From Tulasnella sp. 424 (taxonomy: Eukaryota > Basidiomycota > Agaricomycetes > Cantharellales > Tulasnellaceae), in NCBI GenBank assembly GCA_019633425.1, contig WSUB01000190.1:3951-67950 (forward strand): DNA of 64,000 nt, given 5' to 3'. Below are positions 11,540 to 23,855 of this stretch, one piece after another. The translations under genes were made by a program, and so were the position numbers. Position 1 is the stretch's first letter; each line of letters opens with the position of its first letter. The notes beneath the pieces are model-generated. The model was not told the origin of the DNA, ran no database searches, and worked only from the letters and a program-made list of their open reading frames with translations.

Positions 11540-12842
11540 ATGCTCACTTTCACCATCACTCTCCTTCTCGGTGCAATTTCGGCTTTCGCTGCTCCGGGAG
11601 TCGTACCTCGTGGCTGCGGTAATACTCCAACCGTCGGTCATGTCGCCAAGGCTGAGGCTCAGTACGTCAAGGAGCTTGCTACTCAAGGATTGACTCCTCA
11701 GTCCTTTGGAAATTTCACCGGTACGCTCATGTCTGGCCTCCAGGGGTTCAGTTGATGAAGTTAACAAACCCCTACCTCTATCGTAGCCGCTGCTTCAAGC
11801 ATTCCGGTTTACTTCCATATAATTCGGTCCGGCACTGTAAGCTTCACCTAATCTTTCCGAGTCGTTATGACCTTTCCTCATCATTCAATCTTGTAGTCCC
11901 TTTCGCAAGGCACCGTTCCAACCAGCCAAATTACCAACCAAATCAGTGTTATGAACTCAGCATACGCGTCCTGCGGAATCAGCTTCACCCTCGCCGGCAC
12001 GGACACCACTACCAACGCCAATTGGTTCAACAGCGCCGGCCCTGATAGCAGCTATCAGACTGCTATGAAGTCGGCCCTGCGCAAGGGTGGAGTTGGAGCT
12101 CTCAATATCTATACAGTCGGGTTCAAGTCTGGCAGCGGTGCCGGATTATTGGGATATGCGACCTTCCCGAGCGATTACTCAAGCGACGTGAGCAACAATA
12201 TAACCTGCTTCTCTCGAGTGTAGTGTATCTCACGTAAATTACTCCTTAAAAGCCCAGCGATGATGGTGTTGTCATTCTTTACTCCTCGCTGCCCGGAGGA
12301 TCCACTACGAACTATAACCTTGGCTACGTAAGCTTCACCTAATTAACTTATGGCTCATTCAGGACCCGGAACTGACACGTCAAAACACGACTTTATAGAC
12401 CGCCGTACACGAAGTCGGGCACTGGGTAAGCCAGTCTCGGAGGTCACAGTGTCGAGGGACGTGGAACTCATCTCACTTTTCGCAGTGCGGTCTCTACCAC
12501 ACTTTCCAAGGAGGCTGCTCTGGCTCTGGTGACTATGTCTCCGACACGTAAGCAGATGTTCTCGCCTTCGAATGATCATCTGATTTACTGAGACTCGGCT
12601 TAGTCCTGCCGAAGCAAGCGCCGCCTCTGGATGCCCTACCAACCGTGATACATGCAGCAGCGCCGGACTTGACCCGATTCACAACTACATGGACTACAGC
12701 GTACGTCTCGGGCACAATAAAAGGGACTTCTGATACTCCGACTAATGAACGTTTCTTGAAGTACGACTCTTGCATGAACCAATTCACTACTGGTCAATGC
12801 ACCCGCATGGCTGGTCAACTCTCGACCTATCGTGGGTACTAA
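11540..12842 (+). CDS. Secreted M43 (pappalysin-like) zinc metalloprotease
   Basis: The start at 11540 encodes a signal peptide ending near AFAAPGV, then a propeptide-like stretch ([19 protein letters not shown]). The catalytic domain includes [35 protein letters not shown] and [11 protein letters not shown]. The zinc motif is HEVGHWCGLYH, which fits HExxHxxGxxH and is split by an intron right after the Trp. Then come [19 protein letters not shown] and IHNYMDYS, the Met-turn region. The stop is TAA at 12840. M43B peptidases of fungi are extracellular and digest proteins in the surroundings. The arrangement, Cys pattern and Met-turn make the assignment secure. A paralogue lies on the opposite strand at 15030-16252. 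Confidence 0.92.
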
Positions 12843-13098
12843 GTAACGGCTTCAAAGCAGAACCGTCGGAGAAAAGAGTTAGAACAATAGATCCCCAGCA
12901 TATTTAACCAAACGATGTAGTCGTTGATTCGAAATGATATTTAAAGCGTGCCTCGACTCACGTGGGTCACCGTTGTCAGCAGTTATGGGAAAAGTAGAGT
13001 TCGACTCTCCGCGACACAGTCCAGAACGCAACCACGCTGCGACCGCCGTCTCTGTCATCCACCTCCTATATCCAACCACTCGTTCAACCCCGCCGAAG

Positions 13099-14790
13099 AT
13101 GTCTGACAAGGGGAACTCGAATATGCTCTTTGCAAACTTTAACCAGGACTTCACGTTAGTTTCTGACCGAGGTGGTGGCTAGGTCCGAGCTCATGTTTAC
13201 CGCTTCAGCTGCATCTCCGTCGGGACGAAGAAAGGATATAGCATCACGAACTGCGACCCATTCGGAAAGGTGTACTCGAAATGTGAGCGAGGGCACTATG
13301 GAACGTCGAGATGGGAATGTTAACGTTGTTCCTATTGCAGCCGACGGAGCGCATGGCATTGTCGAGATGCTCTTCTGCACATCCCTCATTGCACTTGTCG
13401 GTGCTGCAGACCAGCCATCTTCAAGTCCTAGAAAGCTTCAAATTGTTAATACAAAGGTAGCCTCCAGCAAAACGCCATTCGGTGTAGGCCCTGACGTTAT
13501 CTTGACCCGTTATTCTTCAGCGTCAATCCATGATTTGCGAACTGCTATTCCCTTCCTCTATCCTCGCCGTCAAGCTCAACAGGAAGACTCTTGTCGTGGT
13601 GCTGGAGCTGGAGATCTACATCTACGATATTAGCAATATGAAACTCCTACACGTTATTGAAACTACAAAGAACCCTGACGGTGAGCTTCAACGTCCGCGG
13701 CTCGGCTGGGAAGCATAGCTGACGCCAGGCTGGTAGCTATCGTCGCCCTGTCACCTTCCTCCGAACCTTCTTACCTCGCCTATCCATCACCAATACCTTC
13801 TCCGAACTCCCCACTGTCCACCGCTCAGCCTTCAAGTTCGGCAGCACCGGCCCAATCGTGCGACGCCATCATTTTCGACACCAAGTCCCTCAGCGTGGTG
13901 AATGTCGTGCAAGCACATAAAACCCCCATAGCCCTCCTCAGCATAAACAGCACCGGGACGATGCTTGCAACGTGCAGCACAAAGGGAACTGTGATCCGCG
14001 TCTTTAGTCTCCCGGGAGCTCAAAAGCTGTATCAATTCCGGAGAGGGATGCAAGGCGCAAGAATTCATTCAATCACATTCAACACCGTCAGCTCGCTACT
14101 CGCTGTTAGCTCCGCAACCGATACCGTACATATTTTCAAGCTCTCGGGAGGGAAGGGAGGCAGTAGCTCCAGCTCGTCGGGGCACAACGGCCAAGCCAGT
14201 CCGAGCGCGGCATCGATGGACAGTCAAATCGGTAGCGGGGCGATGGAGGGGGGTTATGAAGCGTTTATTGATGGAAAGAAGAAGACTGGTGGCGTAAGGT
14301 GAGTTGCGAGCTACGAGCCAAAGTTCAATAGCGCTAACATCTTTCCATCCGAAGCCAATCATTGAAACGACGGTCGATGAACATGGCTCGAAGTGTGGCT
14401 GGTGGTATGGGCGGCTTTTTGCCCAACCCGCTAGCTGAAGTTTGGGAACCATCACGGGACTTTGCACATCTCAAACTTCCAACGTCAGGTGTTCGTTGTG
14501 TAGTTGCGTTGAGTGGGTACGTAAAAGTTTTTATGACCATGCTCAGAGGGTATGCTGCTTACCCTCAGTGTAACTTAGGACAATGCCACATGTTATGGTC
14601 ATCTCGTCCGAAGGCTATTTCTACTCTTATAATATCGACCTCGAGAACGGCGGGGAATGCTCTTTGATGAAGCAGTATAGGTGAGCGAGCTATCGTTTTT
14701 GCTTTCAGCTGAGACCGGAAGATTCACAATCCCCGCCACATTTTGCACAGTCTTCTCGACTCAGTGGAGGACGGATCTGTGCTCGAGTAG
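13099..14790 (+). CDS. atg18: ATG18/WIPI-type PROPPIN (autophagy WD-repeat protein)
   Basis: PROPPINs fold as seven-bladed propellers and bind PtdIns3P/PtdIns(3,5)P2 on autophagic and vacuolar membranes. The N-terminus reads [18 protein letters not shown], then spliced [18 protein letters not shown], which is highly characteristic. Further landmarks are [31 protein letters not shown], the lipid-binding FRRG motif in [16 protein letters not shown], and [19 protein letters not shown] Ser/Gly-rich loop after that motif resembles the family's long variable loop. The last exon (from 14751) restores KQY-SLLD and stops with TAG at 14788. This is a conserved housekeeping gene between two protease paralogues. 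The start is the first ATG that gives the conserved N-terminus. Confidence 0.9.
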
Positions 14791-15029
14791 CCTCGATCAG
14801 GAACCCCAGCTTAGGCCGGAACGATTGCTTTGTCTCGGATTGAGCAACTTTTTACACTTTACCATCCATTTTTGCTTTCGCAATTGTATTGATTTGGAGC
14901 TATCTGGCTCTCACCAGCGACGAGGAACCTGGAATCTCTCACAAGGAGCAGCCAGAAGGAGTTCAATGCCATTTAGGGCTAATTTTATTCGCCATGAATC
15001 GATTGTCCTATTAATTTGAGACCGTCACG

Positions 15030-16252
15030 TTAAGAGAGACCGCGGTATGTCTTGACCTGAGCGAGAGCCCGGGTGAATTGCCCCTTGGTGAACTCTGTCA
15101 TGCAGGAGTCGTACTATGACAGTTTGGTTAGCATCGTGGCGAAGAATAATAAGGTAAATGGTATGCTTACGCTGTAGTCCATGTAGTTGTGAATTGGGTC
15201 CTGTCCAGGACTATTCTTACAAGTATCGCGGTTGGTGGGGCAGCCGGACGCGGGACTGGCTTCAGCGGGGCTGAAGAACGATGCTCCATTCAGACGATAT
15301 TCTTAGCTTTACGGAACTTTGCGTGCTTACGTGTCTGAGACTTGGTCCCCAGAGCCAGAGCAGCCGCCTTGGAACGTGTGGTAAAGACCAACCCAGTGGC
15401 CGACTTCGTGTGTCAGGGTCTAGTTGGAGGGAAGCAAGTCTTTAAAATCGTCATCCCTGGCATAGGGACGAGACTTACGTATCCAAGGTCGTAGTTAGTC
15501 GTGCTGCCTCCGGGGATAGACGAGTAAAGGAAAACAACACCATCATCTTTAGGCTGAAACCGGTCGCCGGGCACTCATCAGCGTCAAGCTTTAAGAACGC
15601 ACTGATACTGATGTCTTACGTTGCTAGAGTAATCACTTGGGAAAGTCGAGTATCCCAATAGTCCTTCACCGCTACCTTCGACAAAGCCAGTTGAATAAAC
15701 GTTCAGATCGCCCTTCCCTCCTTTGCGGAGAGCTTTCTTGACATCATCGTTATAATCGTCGGGTCCTAAACCGTTAAACCACTCTTCATTCGTCGTGTAG
15801 TCGCTGCCTGCGAGTTTGAAGCTGATGCCTCTAGCTGCGTAACCTTGATTCAGAACGTTGATTTGCTCGGACATCTGGTCGGCAGTGATATAACCGCCTT
15901 CCGCAGTCTAATCGAGCGTGGTCAGCGGGATTCATCAAGAGCAGATATGCGGCTCCTACTTCGTCCTTTTGTATGACATGCCAGTAGACGTTGATGGTCT
16001 TGCTGAGGTCTGGTGAAAGGGAATGATGATCAGCTCGTTATGAGAGACCTCCAACAGATTGCACTTACTGCCGGACGAGCCAAGCGCCTCGACGGTCGTG
16101 CCTTGAGCTTGAAGCTGCTGGGAAAACTGAGCCTCTGCCTTAGAGACTTTCCCGATGGAAGGAGTGCTGCCGCAGCCGCGACCTCTAATATCGCGGGGAG
16201 CAGCAAGGGCGGTTGTAGCACCGAGAACAACGACGAGGACTGAGAAAAGCAT
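15030..16252 (-). CDS. Secreted M43 (pappalysin-like) zinc metalloprotease, second copy
   Basis: Start at 16252 with signal peptide [19 protein letters not shown], then [21 protein letters not shown] and TINVYWHVI. The mature part has [29 protein letters not shown] and [11 protein letters not shown]. The zinc motif is [11 protein letters not shown], followed by [19 protein letters not shown] and IHNYMDYS. The stop TAA is at 15030. It is clearly paralogous to 11540-12842 but on the opposite strand. It lacks the intron that splits the zinc motif of the other copy and has Val where that copy has Cys. A TATAAAG element lies on the minus strand at 16341-16347. No disabling change was seen. Confidence 0.92.
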
Positions 16253-17611
16253 GGTACTTATTCGGATTAGGCGTCACCGAGACTGTGTAGTGAGTGATTG
16301 GAGCGGTGTTGGTGATGGATATGGTGAGGAAACCTACGATCTTTATAGTCCCGATAAAGGATGTCTGTAACGTCTGGCGTTGTGATACGATACAATAAGT
16401 CCATCTACTTTGGAAACCTAGTTGCAGCGGAAGGCGATGACCGTTCACGCAAAAGAACCACTGCTCAACGCGGATTTCACCTGAAATTGTTAAGGAGATC
16501 TATACAGTTGACATCCAGCTGCGAGTTTGACCGCAAGAAGGAAGCTCGGTGTTGCGATCTCCTTGTGCTTTCAGCGAGATTGCATGGAGCCCGCAGGCTA
16601 TCCAAGGAGCTAGCGCCCAGACCACGCGATCAATTGTATGAGCGAGAAATAGAGGAGCTCTGTCAAGGCCTGGAGCCTACCGCTTCCATTTTTGTGGCTC
16701 CATAGGAGGTGGAGCGAAATAGGGAATAGATGCCTTTGTGGAGTTGGATTTCTCGAATCACAGGGGAAAGCCTATGGGGACATCCGTGGGACACCAAATA
16801 CACAATGTGAGGTGTTTCTAAGAAGCCACTCGAGCTTGAAGGTCAGTCGCTTTCGGCGTTGAATGCCACGAACGTGGCTCTCACGGCTGCTTGAGAATCC
16901 CATATGCCGCCGTAAAGGGAACCGCATGGTGTCAACAGGACGTATGTCGAGGAACCGTGCTGTGAAATTAGATCTAATGGCACTCTAGCACACTCTTTTG
17001 AGAAATGGTCCATTAAGGTCGTAGCTGTGCGCGCTGCAGAAGGTTTGCCGATGTCGCAGAAAACCCGCGTCGATCGAAGGAAGGCCCCGTTTTCTAGGGA
17101 AACGCTTTCCTTGAAGTAACTTCGGAACTTATATCCATATTAAACGCTACGTTGATAACACAGTTCTCATGTCAAATCTGATGCAGGAACGGAGGACAGA
17201 AATCAGTGTTTCGTGGACAAGGTTTGTGGTCCAGCGGGTTGCGAAATCACTCCACCTGGCCTGTGACGTACCTCAAATCGGACCCATTTTGTTCTCTGCT
17301 ATGATATAAGACGTGCTGAATGTAGTTGGTATTGATATTCATGGGGAACGTTTCGACAAGGTCAAGTTGGGGGAAGGCCCGAGGAAGCGTTTCGGCCATC
17401 ATAAACTTCGCACGTGGCTTGCGGTGTCTTCCCTTTCCGTTCGCAACCCCAAGCTCCAACCACTTTCATACTTGCCCAAGTTCCCATTAAGTAGCCAATC
17501 TGCCGGCACATTAATTTTGAGTGATTAAAACTTCGTCCAACCGTGATTCTCATAAGGGGCTGATCCTCCGTCAGCCTTTGGAGTCTTTATTCGGAAAACC
17601 ACAAGAAAGAT
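16253..17611. other. Intergenic region between the M43 gene and the GXF array
   Basis: 1.36 kb. The left end holds the promoter of the second M43 gene (TATAAAG at 16341-16347, minus strand). The rest shows only short, low-quality frames; no gene or repeat is supported. Confidence 0.55.
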
Positions 17612-18834
17612 ATGGAGGATGTTGAGGGTAGGCTCGGATACCTCATTGCACATACATCTCCAACTAACTATAGCGTTGAAAGACATCGTGTTCTATGGCA
17701 AAAATGGACAGGAGTGCGAAGACTTTATTCGTGCTGTCCGAAAGGCAGGATTCCACGCGAAGAAAATCAGAGATGATGCTTGGATGGCGGATTTTGCTTC
17801 GACATGTCTCACTGGTCGGGCACTCAGATACTACGAAAGCCTCTCCCCCGATGTGCAAGGAGACTGGCGACTACTACGTCAAGCCCTATTGAAGGAATAC
17901 CCTCCAGCGGAACCAGACGCTAGCAGCGCCCAGGCTGGGGTTTCGAGGTAGAATTTCTAATATGGAGGACACAAAACTGTAATAATGTTTTGCATATCCT
18001 CCCAGCCACTCTCAGGCTCCAACACCCGCCTCAGCAGCACCACCGCCACCGTCGCAGAACCGGCGGGGTCGTATCAGAGTCAGAGGAACAGACGGCTCAG
18101 ATTTCGGATATCTGGGATACGGAGCCGCTGCAACAACAAGCAACCTTGGAGCGGGCTTTTCTCAGACTGAAGCACTATCTATTAGCTACGTTCCGGTTGG
18201 CCAGTCATTCGAGATCGAAATCGAGGTGAGAGTCGGACAGTCCGAGGTCAGCCACCCCTAGAGATTGAACATCCCATCATAGCAAGCTGCTGGAACACGT
18301 CAGGTACTGGGCCTTTGCTGGTATTCGCCACCCCAGTCCAACGTACGAGGGTCCGAAGAGTATGTAATTCATTTGTTCCTATACTACGGATAGGGCAGAC
18401 TCTTTCCACAACAGCTATGCGGCTGTCGCAGCCTTTGATTGTAATGGGACGAGTAGATCAAGTAGCATGACCTGGAGTGGTCCCAAACATACCTCTGTAT
18501 GGAGCGTCGGGCCAGGAAATGCACTGGTTGCGCAGTGGAAGGATGGAAGCCGTACGTTGATCATTCACAGTTCAAGTTTGCCCCCAGTTTGATTAACCCG
18601 CGTTCATCTTTCTTGCAGAACCCTCGATTTTGGAGTATATGATTTACACCAGCCCGGCTTACAAAGCCCGTGCTGTCGATACGGTCATCGATGCCGCCAG
18701 GTTTTGTAAGAATCACTCTAGTTCTTCTTGGTCGCCGGCAGTAAGATCATCGAAACGCTGCTCTGACGCCTAACTGCTGACTCTACACTATTGCATAGAC
18801 CATCTTCATTGAGCCATTGAGCTCAGTCGCTTAA
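17612..18834 (+). CDS. GXF protein, lead gene of the array (293 aa)
   Basis: Seven exons (16, 274, 220, 77, 137, 122, 36 nt) sum to 882 nt and form one open frame. A 16-nt first exon encodes MEDVE. The gag-like module spans about residues 7-85 (DIVFYGKNGQECEDFIRAVR, DDAWMADFASTC, ALRYYESLSPDVQGDW), and a short Ala/Pro-rich linker follows. Domain X begins at GRIRVRGTDGSDFGYLGYG, then SISYVPVGQSFEIEIE, VLGLCWYSPP, YAAVAAF, SVWSVGPGNALVAQW, and ends IFIEPLSSVA. There is no signal peptide, zinc knuckle or enzyme motif. This type is found once intact; its 3' half also survives inside the pseudogene at 22536-23252, which suggests the cassette once included it. Function is unknown. Confidence 0.85.
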
Positions 18835-19397
18835 TTAGGTCCTGTCAAAGTCAGGGACGTATTTGATTGACGAAGCGCCGCCCACAGCCGACCTTCTTGA
18901 GCTTCGAGTGCCGTATGTATCACTATGTAGTAGATAATGGAAGTTTCAGATCTGGGGCCCTGCTTATAAGTGAGAGCTCGCTCACCAAGGGTAAGGCCGC
19001 GCGCGACACTTTCAAGTTCCCTCAGGCGGGATGATGGATCCTTCGAGCCCCATTCCCAGCCACAAGTGAGACTTAAGATTTAATACAATCTCATTAATCT
19101 ATTGCGCTGAAGAACGAGGAAGGATTCTACGTGACAACCTCCTCGGTCGCCGGAGAAAACTGCAAGTCGATAGTGAGAAAGAACGTGGCGTGCGCATTAC
19201 TTCCACGGGCTTCTTAGGGTTTTCTCAGATTCCTGACTGAGCGTCCCCCAGCCGCACAAGCCCAACCTTTTCTAGGTAGTGGAAGGCTCTATCATCTCCA
19301 GAATATAGGGTTGTGAGCGCTTACTTATCCTGGCCGTATTACCTCCTGCGCTCGGTAAGCATCGACTTGGCACCCTTATATTGAGGCTTTGGATTGC
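18835..19397. other. Spacer between GXF genes
   Basis: About 0.56 kb. It resembles the other long inter-gene spacers in the array (20595-21134, 23253-23855, 25045-25600, 35662-36222), with recurring strings such as AACCTTTTCT and GAGCGCTTA. This points to duplication of whole gene-plus-flank units. No gene is supported. Confidence 0.6.
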
Positions 19398-20594
19398 ATG
19401 GCCAGCGACGGTCAGTTGGACTTTTGACCCCTTCCGGAGGTTCATTCACGAGAGTCGGCTTAGAGGATATTGTGTTCCTGGGACGAGATGGATACGAATG
19501 CGAAGAATTTATTCGAGCTATTCGCAAGGTGGCATATGCGGCGGGGAGGATTCGAGACGATGCATGGATGGCGGATTTGGCCTCAACTTGCCTTTCAGGG
19601 CGGGCACTCAGATACTATCAAAGTCTTCAACCAGAAGTACAATGTAATTGGAGACTGCTTTGCCATGCACTTTTGACAAAGTACTCTCGGCCGGATGATG
19701 ACGAGGGGCAACAATGTGGCGAATCGAGGTGGGAGACAAAATTCTATAGCTAAATATAACTTTGATCTAATTTCTCAATCTGCCATTCTTGGATGCTGCG
19801 GGTTTCGACGGAGAGACCTAGTACACCACCTCAGATTCGGACTGGCCGGATCAAAGTCATTGGCATTAACGCCTCAGATTTTGCCTATCTCGGAGATGAA
19901 AGTACAGTAAACCCTACCACACTCGGTGCTGGAGCTTCCGCAACCGAGGCACTCTCCTTTTACTATGCCCCAGCCAAAGGTCTCTTTGAGCTTGAGATTA
20001 AGGTGACCCAGCCCTTGTCCCTCTTTATCAGGCGGCGAAGATGACACCTAATCTCTAGCGTCCAGATGGGAAAAACCAGTTATTGGGTATGCACTGGGAA
20101 TCCCAGGCTCCTTCCGTGGCAATTGGCTCACCCAAGTATGGATAACTCATCCTTGATTTCAATGGGGCTAACTCTATTGGGCTGTAGCTATGCTGCTCTT
20201 ACAGCTTTTAATTATGAGGGTTCACTTCGATCAAGTACAGCCAACTGGAACGGTCCAGGTCACACTAGGATATGGAAAATAATGCCAGACAACACCGTCA
20301 TTGCCCACATGGAAGGCGATGTTTGTGAGTACGGATGGACTGAATCGGCAAATTGTTTGACACTTGTATCCCGGTTATTGTCAGCTTGTAAGCCGTTACA
20401 GTTCTTCGTTTATCGAACCTCAGAGAAAGCGCGCGATGCCATTGATGTTGCAGCCGATGCTGGGGTTTCCATAATAAATCATGGACCAGGCGGATGGAAA
20501 CCTGTGGTAAGCACTAGTCATCTACTATCGATACATAATCATCTGATCCGTGCCATTTTCACGACAGAAACTCTTGTTTGAGCCATTAAGCTAG
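19398..20594 (+). CDS. GXF protein, cassette 1 first gene (273 aa)
   Basis: Seven exons sum to 822 nt. A 13-nt exon encodes MASD and is spliced to EDIVFLGRDGYECEEFIRAI. The gag-like module continues with DDAWMADLASTC and ALRYYQSLQPEVQCNW. Domain X: TGRIKVIGINASDFAYLGDE, SFYYAPAKGLFELEIK, NQLLGMHWESQAP, YAALTAFNYEG, TRIWKIMPDNTV, LQFFVYRTSEKARDAIDVAA, GGWKPV and the terminal KLLFEPLS. The acceptor used before domain X (exon start 19822) differs from that of paralogues, because the usual AG has been lost, but it preserves the frame. It has the closest similarity to the first genes of cassettes 2 (23856) and 3 (34464), both of which are broken. Confidence 0.82.
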
Positions 20595-21134
20595 ATTGCT
20601 CTCGTGCGGCGGAAGAGCCTTGACAAGCAATTCAAAATGTGGACAGGAAGCTTGTCGTGAAGCTGAGGCAGCATACGAGTCTAGACCGTTCTTGATACGC
20701 ATGTCTAGCTTCACGTAGGGCATCTAAAGTAGTGGTAGCTCGCGCATCAACTATTGGGACTAAGGTCAGGCGCGACGGATCTAAGTTCGCTAAGGTGGGA
20801 TGCCTAGAAACTTCACTCCCTAACCACGAGCCAGAGCCCGTTATAATCAAATCCTCTGCATATTTACTCAATAATGAGGAAGGATTCCATGTTTCGTCCT
20901 CTTTGGTCGTCCCACCAAGGTGCTTCACAATGTGGCGTGTGCAGTGCTCCCACGGTTGCCTTAGGTTCCTGAAGATCCACCACCTCCAGGACAACTCGAA
21001 CCCTGTCAGTGTCGTGGTACGTTTTATTCTTACCAAAATAGACGATTATGAGCGCTTATCGTACCTTACCGTGACTTCTCCGCTCATTCGGTCAGGAACA
21101 ACCTGACCCCCTCTGTATCGAAGTTTCGGATTGC

Positions 21135-22322
21135 ATGACCAGCGACGGTTCCGTTGTACTGTTGACCACTCCCGAAGGCTCTCCCATGACCATCCCCTTG
21201 GACGATATTGTGTTTATGGGAAGGGATGGATACGAGTGCGAGGAATTCATTCGAGCTATTCACAAGGTGGCATATGCTGCGGGAAAGATTCGAGACGATG
21301 CGTGGATGGCGGATTTGGCCCTAGCTTGCTTTTCAGGAAAGGCACTCAGATTCTATCAGAGTCTTGGCCCAGAGGTACAATGCAACTGGCAATTACTTCG
21401 TCCCGCACTGTTGACAAAGTACGCTCGGCCGGACGATGACGACGATGAGGTCCCGTACGACGGACCGAGGTTGGGACACCTGTTTGTCTTATCGAAGGCG
21501 ATTGCTATTTATGTAACTACCACTCGATGTGCTGTTTTACAAGGCCGCAGATTGTGGGCCTAGGGCAGCCTCGCACAGGTCGGATCAAAGTCATTGGTGC
21601 AAACTCCGCAGACTTTGATTACGTCGGGGACGGAAATACCGTCTACATAACAAACGGACTCGGGGCCGCAGCGTCTGCGTCCGATGCATGCACTTTCCGT
21701 TACATCCCAGGGAGCAAACTATTTGAAATTCAAATCAAGGTACGGGTTATTTCCTCTTTACACGTATTAGAGACTAGAGTATGATTCGCCTCTCTAGCGC
21801 CCGGGTGACACATATCAAGTATTGGGTGTCCATTGGAACACGTCTCCGTCTACGGCAATCGGTTGCGTGGAGTATGCACTTCTCGTTTCTAGTTTGGACG
21901 AGTCTCCCATTGCTATTCCACAGCTATGCGGCTCTTACGGCTTTTAATTATGAAGGCACGTACCGTTCAAGTAAAATGAACTGGGGCGGACCCGGTTTCA
22001 CGCGTATATGGCAGGTAATGCCAGACAACACGCTCACTCCTCATTTGGAGGATGGCACCCGTGAGTGCCCATAGATTGAATTCACGGGATCCTATGTGAC
22101 ATAAGAATCCATCTTTAGGTCGTACTCCGCTGCAATTCTTTCTGTACCAAACTGGGGACCATCCGCGGCGTGCAATCGATGTTGCCGCTGACCCCGGCGC
22201 GTTTATGACGAAGCATGGGCCGGGCGGATGGGCACTTGTGGTAAGCAATATGTACCGACGGTGACCAATTTATTGATAGCGTTGTACCATGACAGAAACT
22301 CTTGTTTGAGCCGTTGAATTAG
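21135..22322 (+). CDS. GXF protein, cassette 1 second gene (296 aa)
   Basis: Six exons sum to 891 nt. Paralogues splice a 13-nt first exon to the gag-like exon; here the equivalent intron is read through in frame (MTSDGSVVLLTTPEGSPMT, then DDIVFMGRDGYECEEFIRAI), so the protein has a longer N-terminus. The gag-like module is at about residues 20-105 (DDAWMADLALACFSGKA, FYQSLGPEVQCNWQLL). Domain X runs from TGRIKVIGANSADFDYVGDG through YIPGSKLFEIQIK, YQVLGVHWNTSPSTAIG, YAALTAFNYEGTYRSSKMN, TRIWQVMPDNTLTPHLEDGT, LQFFLYQTGDHPRRAIDVAA and GGWALV to KLLFEPLN. Function is unknown. Confidence 0.83.
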
Positions 22323-22535
22323 ATTGCCTTGAAGGGGCTTGGTCAGTCATCAGGGTGCATGGTGTGAGAAGCCCGTCGGGGACCTAAGGAAAACATAGGA
22401 ATCTTGATCGCTCACAACACCTAGACTTGCCTTTACCTCATGATCTACTCCACATAATATCTATTCCAATACTCATTCCCCTTCTTCCTATGGCTTATTA
22501 GCTACTCTTTAGTGCGCACATTCCCGTGGAACAGA

Positions 22536-23252
22536 TGTCAGCCGTTGACGATATTATATTCGATGGAGGGCAAGGACAATGCGAGCGCTTCATTCGCCTG
22601 GTTCAAAAAGCCGCATTTTCTCAAGGGAAAACTTACGACTCGAGGGGGATAGCTATATAGCGATGTTTACGTGGACAGGCTTTGGGGGAAAAACTCTCCG
22701 ATGGTACTCAGCACTTGACCCTGTCATAAAAGCAGACTGGACCCTTGTGGAGCCGGCACTCTTGACCGAGTTTTGGGCCTAGCTGTGACCAGTCAAGTTG
22801 AAGAGAAAGTGTTATTGGTAGAGCAAGGCGGAGGAGCACCGGGGCCTCTCGGGGGTGACTAATAAACACATCAAAGTTGCCCTCGGGACAAATTTAGTTC
22901 ACGAGCAGGATTTAGAGTGAGGTGCCGTCCATCTGCTATGTTCCCCTGAGAGTTGGCCAGTCATTCGAGATCAACATCGAGTTGAGAGTCGGACGGTGTC
23001 AGGGCGGCCGCGCTCAGAGATTGACGGTGTCATCACAACAAATTGCTGAGAATCGTCGGGTCCTGGGCCAGTATTGGGCTCTTCACCCAGTTCCACAGTA
23101 CGCGGTGAGGCTTCGCGGGTGGTCCTCCCAGATCTTCTTATTCCATGTATCGTGGACACGATGGCAGGAAGATCATTGAAATGATGGCATGACCTCTAAT
23201 TCCTAGTTCTACACTCTTACTATATACAGAACCTCTTCACCGAGTTTTTGAG
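22536..23252 (+). pseudogene. Hybrid GXF pseudogene: type-3 gag-like start joined to a lead-gene-type tail
   Basis: It opens like the intact gene at 37645 (MSAVDDIIFDGG, QCERFIRLV). The frame breaks about 35 codons in, where the sequence runs into TATAG, and the rest of the gag-like exon continues only in another frame. From about 22935 the sequence switches to similarity with the lead gene 17612-18834 (VGQSFEINIE, then the exon for the W-containing segment), skips the next two exons, and ends with the counterpart of the last exon. It therefore has an internal deletion and a change of parent. No intact product is possible. Confidence 0.75.
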
Positions 23253-23855
23253 GGGAGTTGTATAACGAGATCCTGTCCAATGCAGGGACGCATTTGATCA
23301 ACGGGGAACCGCCCCGTGCGACGCACAAAGGCGAGAGCTTGGAATACGGTACGTGGCGTACAGCAATTGTAATGATAAAAGCCTCGACTCGACATGTCAG
23401 ATAAAGGAACTCGCTTATAAACGAGTGGGAGCTCGCTAATCAACGACCGAAACTCTGGCCAGGCGCGAGAATTCCGAGTTCTCTTACGAGATGCAGATCC
23501 CTCGGAGCTCCACTCCCCAGTCGCAAGTCAACCCTCCGTAGTATCTGAAGAATAAATAGGCGCTCCTTGATTTACTTCACGGAGGAATGAGGAAGGGTAC
23601 TACATGATAACCTCTTCGATCACCCAACCTGAGAAAACCGCGCAGCAGCGCTTGGAAACAATGTGGCGTGTGCACTACTTCCACGCGTTTCTCAGATTCC
23701 TGACTGAAACGTCCGCCCCACTTCCACAAGCCCGACCTTTTCTAGGCAGTGGTAGGTTCTATCATCACCAAAAGAGGGTATTATGAGCGCTTACGCGACA
23801 TGATTCCTTCTCGGTAAGAAACGACTTGGCCCTCTATATTGACGGTCGAAATTGC
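23253..23855. other. Spacer between cassettes 1 and 2
   Basis: Array-type spacer, similar to 18835-19397. No gene supported. Confidence 0.55.

Larger units (their letters stand above)
19398..23252 (+). repeat. GXF cassette, copy 1
   Basis: Gene order is type-1 GXF (19398), type-2 GXF (21135), type-3 pseudogene (22536). The same order of subtypes recurs at 23856-27830 and 34464-40022. The spacer 20595-21134 inside it holds no other gene. Confidence 0.75.

Noticed and set aside
16361..16705. 114-codon plus-strand frame upstream of the M43 gene
   Set aside because: Composition is unlike the neighbouring proteins, there are no introns or motifs, and it overlaps the M43 promoter; treated as chance.
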